Assembly: GCA_018714665.1 (NCBI GenBank)
Contig: DVNA01000119.1
Coordinates: forward strand, 1-5,908
Reading direction: 5' to 3'
From: Candidatus Gallibacteroides avistercoris
GTDB lineage: Bacteria > Bacteroidota > Bacteroidia > Bacteroidales > CHK158-818
Length of the DNA: 5,908 nucleotides
The translations under genes were made by a program, and so were the position numbers. Shown here one piece after another: positions 1 to 5,188 of the stretch (position 1 is the stretch's first letter; the number at the start of each line of letters is the position of its first letter). The notes under the pieces are model-generated. The model searched no databases. It was not told the DNA's origin and worked only from the letters and a program-made list of their open reading frames with translations.

Positions 1-61
1 CCTTGCCTTCTTTTCCGCTAATGGCACGTAATACGTACCATTCTTTCTTAATCTCAGTCAT
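1..61 (-). CDS. nusG: Transcription termination/antitermination factor NusG, N-terminus only
   Basis: Partial gene: the ATG is at 61-59 and the frame runs off the left edge after 20 codons (MTEIKKEWYVLRAISGKEGK). The WYVLRAISGKE segment is the typical first strand of the NusG NGN domain in Bacteroidota. NusG binds RNA polymerase across the cleft, promotes processive elongation and links RNA polymerase to Rho or the ribosome. It starts 14 nt after the secE stop, the usual secE-nusG coupling, so the two are almost certainly co-transcribed. No strong SD precedes the start, which is normal for this phylum. The call rests on 20 residues plus synteny. Confidence 0.9.
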   Translation of the reverse strand, partial: MTEIKKEWYVLRAISGKEGK

Positions 62-75
62 AAATCACTCTTGTT

Positions 76-270
76 TTAACCGAATATTCTTTCGTAGAAG
101 AAACGCATGATTCCATCAAAAGCCTTGTCCATAGCAAATATTACGATAGCTATCAATAGGGAAGCAAACATAACAACTACCGCGCTGCTACTTAGTTCAG
201 ACCTTGTGGGCCACGATACCTTATACATTAGTTCGTTATAAGATTCCTTGATATTTTCTATTAGCTTCAT
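76..270 (-). CDS. secE: Preprotein translocase subunit SecE
   Basis: 64-residue single-span SecE. SecE clamps SecY and stabilises the SecYEG protein-conducting channel in the inner membrane. An amphipathic N-terminal helix (about residues 1-17) leads into the family signature VSWPTRSEL (18-26). One hydrophobic transmembrane segment follows (about 29-47), then a short tail (DKAFDGIMRFFYERIFG). The length is normal for the short SecE form with one membrane helix. I chose the ATG at 270-268. An in-frame upstream ATG at 315 would start inside tRNA-Trp and add 15 residues with no SecE character. The start lies 15 nt after the tRNA-Trp 3' end, so RNase processing of the tRNA would leave a very short secE leader. 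No SD is present. Confidence 0.95.
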   Translation of the reverse strand: MKLIENIKESYNELMYKVSWPTRSELSSSAVVVMFASLLIAIVIFAMDKAFDGIMRFFYERIFG

Positions 271-285
271 CTTACGCTGAATTAG

Positions 286-359
286 CACGGGTCGAGAGAC
301 TCGAACTCCCGACACCTGGTTTTGGAGACCAGTGCTCTACCAAACTGAGCTAGACCCGT
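286..359 (-). tRNA. tRNA-Trp (anticodon CCA)
   Basis: Complete 74-nt cloverleaf. Acceptor ACGGGTC pairs with GACCCGT, with discriminator G73 as expected for Trp. The D stem is GCTC/GAGC. The anticodon stem CTGGT/ACCAG encloses loop CTCCAAA, giving anticodon CCA. The T arm is GGGAG-TTCGAGT-CTCTC with one G-T pair. No CCA is encoded: G73 is followed by CTAAT. It lies between tuf and secE, the usual Bacteroidota position. It has little room for its own promoter, because a hairpin ends 4 nt upstream of its mature 5' end. Confidence 0.97.
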
Positions 360-363
360 GTAT

Positions 364-393
364 AAAATCAGCCTTGCAGGGAAGGCTGATTTT
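364..393 (-). terminator. 12-bp hairpin between tuf and tRNA-Trp, possible leaky or bidirectional terminator
   Basis: Perfect inverted repeat AAAATCAGCCTT / AAGGCTGATTTT around a 6-nt loop, starting 9 nt after the tuf stop. On the minus strand the 3' arm ends in TTTT and is followed by ATACA, so the U-tract is only four long. On the plus strand it is followed by a better run (six T), though no plus-strand gene needs it. It looks like a partial terminator or attenuator for the tuf transcript, or a processing stem. Downstream tRNA-Trp has no convincing separate promoter, so full termination here would be surprising. Confidence 0.6.
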
Positions 394-402
394 TTGTTAT
401 GA

Positions 403-1587
403 TTAGTCCAGAATTTCTGTAATCTGACCAGCACCTACTGTACGTCCACCTTCTCGGATAGCGAAACGCAAACCTACGTTGCAAGCTACCGGGTAGATTA
501 ATTCTACGGTAATGGTTACGTTATCACCGGGCATTACCATTTCAGTTCCTTCCGGAAGCGTAATTTCACCGGTAATATCGAGGGTACGCAGGTAGAATTG
601 AGGACGATAGTGGTTGTGGAACGGAGTGTGACGACCACCTTCTTCTTTTTTCAGGATATAAACTTCTGCCTTGAATTTGGTGTGAGGTTTTACCTGTCCC
701 GGGTGGCAAATTACCATACCACGTTTTACTTCGTTTTTATCGATACCGCGGAGCAACAGACCTACGTTATCGCCGGCTTCACCACGATCCAACAGTTTGC
801 GGAACATTTCAACTCCGGTTACAACCGATTTCTTGTCTTCGCCCAAGCCTAAGATTTCTACTTCGTCTCCAACTTTTACCACACCGGCTTCGATACGTCC
901 GGTAGCAACAGTACCACGACCAGTAATAGAGAATACGTCTTCTACGGGCATCAAGAAGGGTTTATCTATATCGCGCGGAGGCAGGGGAATCCAAGTATCT
1001 ACTGCATCCATCAATTCCATTACTTTTTCTTCCCATTCAGGCACTCCGTTCAATGCACCCAGTGCAGAACCGCGGATGATCGGAGTATTGTCACCATCAA
1101 AATCGTAGAATGAGAGCAGTTCACGCATTTCCATTTCTACCAATTCCAACATTTCTTCGTCATCCACCATATCGCATTTGTTCAAGAAAACAACGATTTT
1201 CGGTACGTTTACCTGACGAGCCAACAAGATGTGTTCGCGAGTCTGGGGCATCGGACCGTCAGTGGCCGCAACTACGATGATTGCACCGTCCATTTGAGCG
1301 GCACCCGTTACCATATTTTTAACGTAGTCGGCGTGTCCCGGGCAGTCAACGTGTGCGTAGTGGCGGTTAGCTGTTTCGTACTCAACGTGTGAGGTGTTGA
1401 TCGTAATACCTCTTTCTTTTTCTTCCGGAGCGTTGTCGATAGAGTCGAAAGAACGCAATTCGGAAAGACCTTTCTTGGCAAGTACTGTCGTAATAGCAGC
1501 TGTCAAGGTTGTTTTACCGTGGTCCACGTGACCGATTGTCCCAATATTCACATGCGGTTTGGTCCGCTGAAATTGTTCTTTTGCCAT
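403..1587 (-). CDS. tuf: Elongation factor Tu
   Basis: 394-residue EF-Tu, full length. It is the cytosolic GTPase that delivers aminoacyl-tRNA to the ribosomal A site. The G domain carries G1 GHVDHGKT (residues 19-26), G2 RGITIN (59-64), G3 DCPGH (81-85, with catalytic H85), G4 NKCD (136-139) and G5 SAL (174-176). Domain II starts near residue 210 (KPFLMPVEDVFSITGRGTVATG). Domain III ends in REGGRTVGAGQITEILD. Q125, a site altered in kirromycin resistance, is wild type. The ATG at 1587-1585 gives the canonical MAKEQF start; no SD is present and the leader is A-rich. It follows four tRNA genes with a 51-nt gap and is probably read from the promoter upstream of those tRNAs, as in the E. coli tufB operon. 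Confidence 0.99.
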   Translation of the reverse strand: MAKEQFQRTKPHVNIGTIGHVDHGKTTLTAAITTVLAKKGLSELRSFDSIDNAPEEKERGITINTSHVEYETANRHYAHVDCPGHADYVKNMVTGAAQMDGAIIVVAATDGPMPQTREHILLARQVNVPKIVVFLNKCDMVDDEEMLELVEMEMRELLSFYDFDGDNTPIIRGSALGALNGVPEWEEKVMELMDAVDTWIPLPPRDIDKPFLMPVEDVFSITGRGTVATGRIEAGVVKVGDEVEILGLGEDKKSVVTGVEMFRKLLDRGEAGDNVGLLLRGIDKNEVKRGMVICHPGQVKPHTKFKAEVYILKKEEGGRHTPFHNHYRPQFYLRTLDITGEITLPEGTEMVMPGDNVTITVELIYPVACNVGLRFAIREGGRTVGAGQITEILD

Positions 1588-1638
1588 AACTTTACTTGTT
1601 ATTTTATTTGATTAATGATTAGCATTCAAATTCATTTG

Positions 1639-1710
<72 letters not shown>

Positions 1711-1717
1711 GATTTCG

Positions 1718-1790
1718 AGCGGGAAACGGGACTCAAACCCGCGACCCTCAGCTTGGAAGGCTGATGCTCTATCGACTGAGCTACTCCCGC
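1718..1790 (-). tRNA. tRNA-Gly (anticodon TCC)
   Basis: 73-nt cloverleaf. Acceptor GCGGGAG pairs with TTCCCGC (one G-T pair at 7-66), discriminator T73. Anticodon stem TCAGC/GCTGA encloses loop CTTCCAA, giving anticodon TCC, which reads GGA and GGG. The T arm is GCGGG-TTTGAGT-CCCGT. No CCA is encoded. It is the third tRNA in the cluster, separated from tRNA-Tyr by 43 nt. Confidence 0.97.
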
Positions 1791-1815
1791 AATACTTCCG
1801 CTTTTGTTGCGTATT

Positions 1816-1831
1816 CCTCTTATTATAGAGG
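1816..1831 (-). other. Small hairpin just 3' of tRNA-Tyr
   Basis: Inverted repeat CCTCT / AGAGG with a 6-nt AT loop, two bases after the tRNA-Tyr discriminator. No U-tract follows, so it does not look like a terminator. A role in 3'-end processing or as a spacer stem is possible, but the stem is only 5 bp. Confidence 0.35.
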
Positions 1832-1833
1832 TG

Positions 1834-1916
1834 TGGGCGAAGATGGATTCGAACCACCGAAGTCGTAAGACAGCAGATTTACAGTCTGCCCCATTTGGCC
1901 ACTCTGGTATTCGCCC
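1834..1916 (-). tRNA. tRNA-Tyr (anticodon GTA)
   Basis: 83-nt class II tRNA. Acceptor GGGCGAA pairs with TTCGCCC, discriminator A73. Anticodon stem GCAGA/TCTGC encloses loop CTGTAAA, giving anticodon GTA. A long variable arm (TGTCTTACGACTTC) follows, as expected for bacterial tRNA-Tyr. The T arm is GGTGG-TTCGAAT-CCATC. No CCA is encoded. It is the second tRNA of the cluster. Confidence 0.97.
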
Positions 1917-1927
1917 AAAATGTAAAA

Positions 1928-1943
1928 ACCTTTTTTGAAAGGT
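1928..1943 (-). other. Short hairpin with U-tract between tRNA-Thr(TGT) and tRNA-Tyr
   Basis: Inverted repeat ACCTTT / AAAGGT with a 4-nt loop, followed on the minus strand by TTTT then ACATTTT. It has the form of a miniature intrinsic terminator, but the stem is weak (six pairs, two of them G-C) and lies inside a tRNA operon. A processing stem or slight attenuation is more likely than full termination. Confidence 0.3.
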
Positions 1944-1944
1944 G

Positions 1945-2018
1945 AGCCGGTGGAGGGATTCGAACCCACGACCCCGAGATTACATATCACGTGCTCTGGC
2001 CAACTGAGCTACACTGGC
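1945..2018 (-). tRNA. tRNA-Thr (anticodon TGT), with unusual bases
   Basis: 74-nt cloverleaf, first of the cluster, at the position of E. coli thrU. The acceptor is GCCAGTG against CACCGGC, which leaves an A4-C69 mismatch. The D stem GCTC/GAGC is intact. The anticodon stem CGTGA/TCTCG has a T29-T41 mismatch. The loop is TATGTAA, so the anticodon is TGT but position 33 is A rather than the almost invariant U. The T arm is GTGGG-TTCGAAT-CCCTC with a T50-T64 mismatch. No CCA is encoded. The Thr identity bases visible (G1-C72, C2-G71, G35, U36) are intact. It may be functional, decaying, or affected by sequencing error; the cluster position supports a real gene. Confidence 0.85.
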
Positions 2019-2027
2019 ATTCAAATA

Positions 2028-2061
2028 CACCCGTTTTGCAAACGCAGATGCGAAACGGGTG
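2028..2061 (-). repeat. Inverted repeat at the start of the tRNA-tuf transcript
   Basis: Imperfect 12-nt inverted repeat: CACCCGTTTCGC and GCAAAACGGGTG on the minus strand, with one mismatched position and a 10-nt loop. It starts immediately downstream of the -7 promoter element, so the predicted transcription start falls within its first arm. It ends 9 nt before the tRNA-Thr 5' end. There is no U-tract. It may be a 5' leader stem removed by RNase P processing, or a DNA operator over the start site. Confidence 0.6.
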
Positions 2062-2091
2062 CAAATTTAGATATAATTTTCAAATCTCAAA
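2062..2091 (-). promoter_or_regulatory. Bacteroidota-type promoter for the tRNA-tuf operon
   Basis: On the minus strand there is an exact -7 element TAAATTTG (consensus TAnnTTTG) at 2069-2062. A -33 TTTG lies at 2091-2088, and the spacer is 18 nt of AT-rich sequence. The predicted start is near 2058-2055, giving a leader of about 40 nt before tRNA-Thr(TGT). It sits in the 90-nt gap after hpf, where a highly expressed tRNA/EF-Tu operon would need a promoter. Confidence 0.72.
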
Positions 2092-2108
2092 AATATTACT
2101 CGCTTTTT

Positions 2109-2411
2109 TTATTTGGCCTTCGATTTTTCCTTGATCTTGAGCAGTTGCTTTTCGAGAGCGGATACACATTCATCTATGGCTTCTTCAAAACTATCGCCTA
2201 TTTTGCTCGAAAAAGGAGCTTCGTATTTAGGTATCAATATTTTAATACTGGCTTCTTTGTTTTGGGATGTCTCCGGTTTTACGACTTTGAGTACGACTTC
2301 TGCCGAGAGAATACCATCATAAAACAGGTCTAATTTTGAAACCTTCTTCTGAATGAACATTTCCAATTGCGTTGATGCGTCAAAGTGGATCGATTTAATA
2401 CTGATTTTCAT
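2109..2411 (-). CDS. hpf: Short ribosome hibernation-promoting factor (HPF/RaiA family)
   Basis: 100 residues, a single beta-alpha-beta-beta-beta-alpha HPF/RaiA domain. An N-terminal strand (ISIKSIHF, 3-10) is followed by a helix (about 13-29, TQLEMFIQKKVSKLDLF), then strands near 35-45 and 53-61. A C-terminal helix (72-93) ends in a lysine-rich tail. The family binds the 30S tRNA/mRNA channel and inactivates ribosomes in stationary phase or starvation. The protein lacks the extra dimerisation domain of long HPF, so 100S formation would need a partner or not occur. It starts 14 nt after the recombinase stop, so the two are likely co-transcribed. Unlike its neighbours it has a near-perfect SD, described separately. 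Confidence 0.92.
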   Translation of the reverse strand: MKISIKSIHFDASTQLEMFIQKKVSKLDLFYDGILSAEVVLKVVKPETSQNKEASIKILIPKYEAPFSSKIGDSFEEAIDECVSALEKQLLKIKEKSKAK

Positions 2412-2415
2412 ATCA

Positions 2416-2424
2416 ACCTCCTTT
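2416..2424 (-). promoter_or_regulatory. Unusually strong Shine-Dalgarno sequence for hpf
   Basis: The minus strand reads AAAGGAGGT, 4 nt before the ATG if the final T is counted. That gives nine contiguous bases complementary to the usual 16S 3' tail (CACCTCCTTTCT). It begins right after the recombinase stop codon. None of the other starts visible here (secE, tuf, recombinase, rpsU, coiled-coil gene) has a comparable site, which makes this one stand out. Confidence 0.85.
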
Positions 2425-2425
2425 T

Positions 2426-3313
2426 TTATTCTGCCCGAGGGTGGGCTTGTTTATAATTTTTTTTCAACTCTTCAAACGTTATATGGGTATATATTTCGGT
2501 CGAAGAGAGGGAGCTATGCCCAAGTAACTCTTTTACGCTGTTCAGTTCTGCCCCGTTGTTCAGCATGGCCGATGCAAATGAGTGCCGCAAGGTGTGCGGG
2601 CTGTGTTTTGCCAGTGTTGTTACGCTATCCAAACGGGATGTTACTATTCGGTAAACCAACTCTTCGTATAGGGGTTTGCCTGACTCCCTGACAAAGAAAC
2701 GGTTTTCTTCGGCCTCCCGTGGTATTTGGGCCCTGGCCTTCATGTACGTTTGTATCATTTGGGCCAATTCCCATCCAAAGGGGATGATTCTTTGTTTGTT
2801 TCGTTTCCCCGTTACCTTGATGGTTGAATTAAAAAGATCTACATCTTCCTCTTTCAATCCGATCAATTCTGCTCGGCGTATTCCGGTAGAATAGAACATG
2901 GTTATAATCAGTTTGTCGCGAATTGCCGTAAAGTCTGTCCCGAAATCCGTCTCATCGATCAGCCGGTCCATTTCGGTCGGTTTTACAAATGAGGGGAGTC
3001 TTTTCTTGGCTTTGGGCAACCGGACTCCTTTTGAGGGGTCGGTTTGCAGGTAGTTTTTCCGAATCAGATATGCAAAGAACGTGCGTAGCGCTGACATTTT
3101 TCGAGAGATACTGCTCGGGTCCATCTGCTGTTCCATCATGGAGATAACCCATTCTCGAATCAACGGGGTATCTATTTTCTGAACATTGAAAGAGCCGGAT
3201 TGTTCTATCGCGAATTTCTCAAACTGATTCAAATCGTTTTTATATGACAAAACAGTATGAGAGGAGTAATTCTTCTCATACTGAATATATCTTAAAAACG
3301 ATTCTATCCACAT
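2426..3313 (-). CDS. xerC: XerC/XerD-type tyrosine recombinase
   Basis: 295 residues, the normal XerC/D length. The N-terminal SAM-like core-binding domain spans about 1-88 and the catalytic domain about 105-290. All catalytic residues are visible: R146 (STGIRRAEL), K170 (VTGKRNKQR), H240 and R243 (SPHTLRHSFA), H266 (LLGHSS) and nucleophile Y275 (STEIYTH). The family resolves chromosome dimers at dif with a partner recombinase and FtsK. The setting (rpsU upstream, hpf and tuf downstream, no integron or transposon ends) supports a housekeeping enzyme rather than a phage or element integrase. Whether it is the XerC or XerD partner cannot be settled from sequence alone. It starts 73 nt after rpsU and may have its own weak promoter. 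Confidence 0.9.
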   Translation of the reverse strand: MWIESFLRYIQYEKNYSSHTVLSYKNDLNQFEKFAIEQSGSFNVQKIDTPLIREWVISMMEQQMDPSSISRKMSALRTFFAYLIRKNYLQTDPSKGVRLPKAKKRLPSFVKPTEMDRLIDETDFGTDFTAIRDKLIITMFYSTGIRRAELIGLKEEDVDLFNSTIKVTGKRNKQRIIPFGWELAQMIQTYMKARAQIPREAEENRFFVRESGKPLYEELVYRIVTSRLDSVTTLAKHSPHTLRHSFASAMLNNGAELNSVKELLGHSSLSSTEIYTHITFEELKKNYKQAHPRAE

Positions 3314-3340
3314 AAGAGCGTTACCTTGGACTCAACGCAA

Positions 3341-3371
3341 CGAATATAGGGAAAAGATTTCGATTTTACAA
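3341..3371 (-). promoter_or_regulatory. Possible promoter for the recombinase-hpf pair
   Basis: Between rpsU and the recombinase, the minus strand has TATATTCG at 3348-3341, one mismatch from TAnnTTTG. A TTG lies at 3371-3369, with a 20-nt spacer. The predicted leader is about 25 nt. The match is imperfect and the region is AT-rich, so read-through from the rpsU promoter is an alternative. Confidence 0.4.
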
Positions 3372-3386
3372 CAAAAATAAAAATTT

Positions 3387-3578
3387 TTATTCTTCGGTCT
3401 GTTGTAATTTTAACACGTAAATGGCACGCATTAATTGTTTTCTTTTTACAACAGAGGGTTTTGTAAAGGCTTGACGGTTTCTCAACTCTTTAACGACGCC
3501 TGTTTTTTCAAATTTTCTTTTGAATTTCTTCAATGCTTTTTCGATGTTTTCGCCTTCTTTTACTGGAACTACTATCAT
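3387..3578 (-). CDS. rpsU: 30S ribosomal protein bS21
   Basis: 63 residues. The start MIVVPVKEGENIEKALKKFK and the later RKFEKTGVVKELRNRQ are typical of Bacteroidota bS21, as is the basic C-terminal half ending in KLQQTEE. bS21 sits on the 30S platform. In Bacteroidota it helps bS18 and bS6 sequester the 16S anti-Shine-Dalgarno tail, which explains why most starts here lack an SD. The ATG at 3578-3576 gives the conserved N-terminus. The sequence before it is A-rich (AAAAAAGAT) with no SD. It is preceded by a strong promoter match and followed after 73 nt by the recombinase gene. Confidence 0.96.
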   Translation of the reverse strand: MIVVPVKEGENIEKALKKFKRKFEKTGVVKELRNRQAFTKPSVVKRKQLMRAIYVLKLQQTEE

Positions 3579-3636
3579 ATCTTTTTTGTAATTAAGAATT
3601 TTGTTATCGCTTCTATTGCAAATAAAAATGCGGTTG

Positions 3637-3667
3637 CAAAATTAGGCATTGTTTCGTTATACGCAAA
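3637..3667 (-). promoter_or_regulatory. Bacteroidota-type promoter for rpsU
   Basis: On the minus strand there is an exact -7 element TAATTTTG at 3644-3637 and a -33 TTTG at 3667-3664, with a 19-nt spacer. The predicted start is near 3633-3629, giving a 5' leader of about 50 nt. It lies in the 221-nt AT-rich gap between the coiled-coil gene and rpsU, which otherwise shows no gene and no clear terminator. Confidence 0.72.
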
Positions 3668-3799
3668 ACTTTCGACAACAATTTTAGTTGGAGGCTGTTT
3701 TATTTTGTTCTCTTTCTGGTCGGAAGTTGCGGTTCTTTCTCTTTTTGGAGATAATGATTTTTTTTTAATATGTCGTACCGTTGATGTTAGGGTTTCTGT

Positions 3800-5164
3800 T
3801 TACCACAGCGACATTTGGGCCGGATTCGGCTTGTTTTGTTCGGCTTTCAGGCGGGCGGCTTCTTCCTCTTCTTCCTTTTTACGGGCACGTTCGGCCGCTC
3901 TCCGTTGTTCTATCTCTTCGGGGGTATCGGGTTTGGGCGATACCAGCCAGTTGTCGTTGTCCAGTTCTATCGGTTTTATGAAGATGGTGGCCGGATTTTC
4001 TTTCTTGACCTCTTCCTGTTTTTTCAACGTATTGAGCTCTTGGCTGAACTCTTCGGCCTGTTTTTTCAGCTTTTTCCGCAGTTTGGAGAGTTCGTTTTGA
4101 AGGGCTGTCCGCTCTTGGGCATCTTGTGCCATTTGGTTTATTGCTTCTTGATGCTGTTGTTGGGCGGTATGGTAGAGCTGGTCGATTTTCTCCAATTTTT
4201 CTTGGAGTTGTTGAACCTTTTCTGTTTCTGCCTTTTTATAATCGTGCTTGTTTCGGAGCGTTTCCAGTGAATTGGACAGCTCTTCGATGCGGCTTGTCAG
4301 TTCTTCTTTTTCGCCCATGGCTTTCCGTAGCTGGGCGTGCAACCCTTGTTGGACGGATAAGAGTCGTTGTATTTCGCTGTTTAGGGAGTTGTTCTTCTCT
4401 TTTTCGGCAGCGAGGTTTTCTTCTATATTGGTTTGTTCGTTGGATGGCGCGGGATTTTTCTGGGCTTTTTTTTCTAAGAGTTGGATACGAGTCTGGGCTT
4501 CTTGCAGTTGCTGTTTGTAATCGGCAATCTCTTTTTGGAAAGCGGCCGATTGTTCCGAATCTGTTCTGTGTGTCATCTCTGTACGGGAGAGGCGTTTGTG
4601 CAACTCTTCTTTGGCCCGTTGTATGCTCTCTTTTTCTTTTTCCAGTTTGTCGATCCGGTTTTCCATCTCTTGCACTTTGTCGGCCAGCGTGCGCCGTTGT
4701 CGTTCGGAGCTGAGTTGTTGCCGCTGTGTCTCTTCTTTCGATTGCTCGGCTTCGTGCAGGCGTGCTGCCAGGGAATCGGCCCGGGTCGAGAGGCGGTCTA
4801 TTTCAGTTTTCGCTTCTTGTTGAAAATCAGTTTTGACCTGTTCGGAAATCCGGTGGATGTAATCGGTTAAAGGTTCTTGCAGATGGTTGTAAATCAGTTT
4901 CTTCTCAGTCTCTTCGTCGATACATTGCCGGAGGAATTCGGGAATACTGCTGTTGATCAGTTGCGTGATTTTGTCGAGCAACGGATTGGGGGTACACATG
5001 ACAAGTAGATTGGAAAGGTATTCGGATGCAGTAGCCGTTTGTTCGGCCCGGTTTACAGGCGTATGCTTTGTTTCTGGGGTCGTTTGAGGCTCTGTTTCTG
5101 CCCCTTCTTCTGCTTTGGTTTCCACAGGGGGCGTATATAGTTGTTTTAAAAAGTTCCAATTCAT
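3800..5164 (-). CDS. Coiled-coil protein of unknown function with C-terminal QMSLW
   Basis: 454 residues; I do not recognise the family. An N-terminal linker rich in Thr, Glu and Pro (11-45) leads to a short, possibly globular segment (46-105, SEYLSNLLVM...PLTDYIHRIS). Long heptad-like coiled coil covers about 110-235 and 245-388, broken near 236-245 (KNPAPSNEQT). A more hydrophobic strip (TIFIKPIELDNDNWLVSPKP, 393-412) then precedes a highly charged Arg/Glu stretch (420-441). The protein ends PNPAQMSLW; residues 450-454 resemble the beta-clamp-binding consensus QL(S/D)LF and MutS QMSLL. There is no signal peptide or membrane span, so it is probably cytoplasmic. It starts 24 nt after the PPDK_N-like gene, suggesting one operon. 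SMC-like scaffolding is possible, but no Walker motifs are present. Confidence 0.85.
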   Translation of the reverse strand: MNWNFLKQLYTPPVETKAEEGAETEPQTTPETKHTPVNRAEQTATASEYLSNLLVMCTPNPLLDKITQLINSSIPEFLRQCIDEETEKKLIYNHLQEPLTDYIHRISEQVKTDFQQEAKTEIDRLSTRADSLAARLHEAEQSKEETQRQQLSSERQRRTLADKVQEMENRIDKLEKEKESIQRAKEELHKRLSRTEMTHRTDSEQSAAFQKEIADYKQQLQEAQTRIQLLEKKAQKNPAPSNEQTNIEENLAAEKEKNNSLNSEIQRLLSVQQGLHAQLRKAMGEKEELTSRIEELSNSLETLRNKHDYKKAETEKVQQLQEKLEKIDQLYHTAQQQHQEAINQMAQDAQERTALQNELSKLRKKLKKQAEEFSQELNTLKKQEEVKKENPATIFIKPIELDNDNWLVSPKPDTPEEIEQRRAAERARKKEEEEEAARLKAEQNKPNPAQMSLW

Positions 5165-5188
5165 AACCGGTCGTTTTTTTTGTTGTCG

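Noticed and set aside
271..315. Longer SecE with 15 extra N-terminal residues
   Set aside because: The extension is translated from the 3' part of tRNA-Trp and has no SecE features.
469..476. TAGGTTTG inside the 3' end of tuf as a -7 element for tRNA-Trp-secE
   Set aside because: No -33 TTTG or TTG lies at the right distance, and the bases encode conserved EF-Tu residues.
2426..3313. Recombinase as evidence of an integrated mobile element
   Set aside because: Its neighbours are conserved housekeeping genes, there are no direct repeats at the adjacent tRNA ends, and the sequence is XerC/D-like in length and motifs.
3377..3390. ATAAAAATTTTTAT palindrome over the rpsU stop codon as a terminator
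   Set aside because: The stem has no G-C pairs and no following U-tract, so it would be too weak to terminate.
3575..3799. A 74-codon open frame directly following the coiled-coil stop codon, in the same frame, ending in a TGA that overlaps the rpsU ATG
   Set aside because: It has no early ATG (the first is about 42 codons in), its translation is Lys-rich like AT-rich spacer DNA, and it contains the rpsU promoter. Stop read-through is possible but unsupported.
3815..4870. Several long plus-strand open frames opposite the coiled-coil gene
   Set aside because: They are antisense shadows of Glu/Lys/Gln-rich coding sequence, which gives Phe/Leu/Cys-rich frames; no promoter or start signal supports them.
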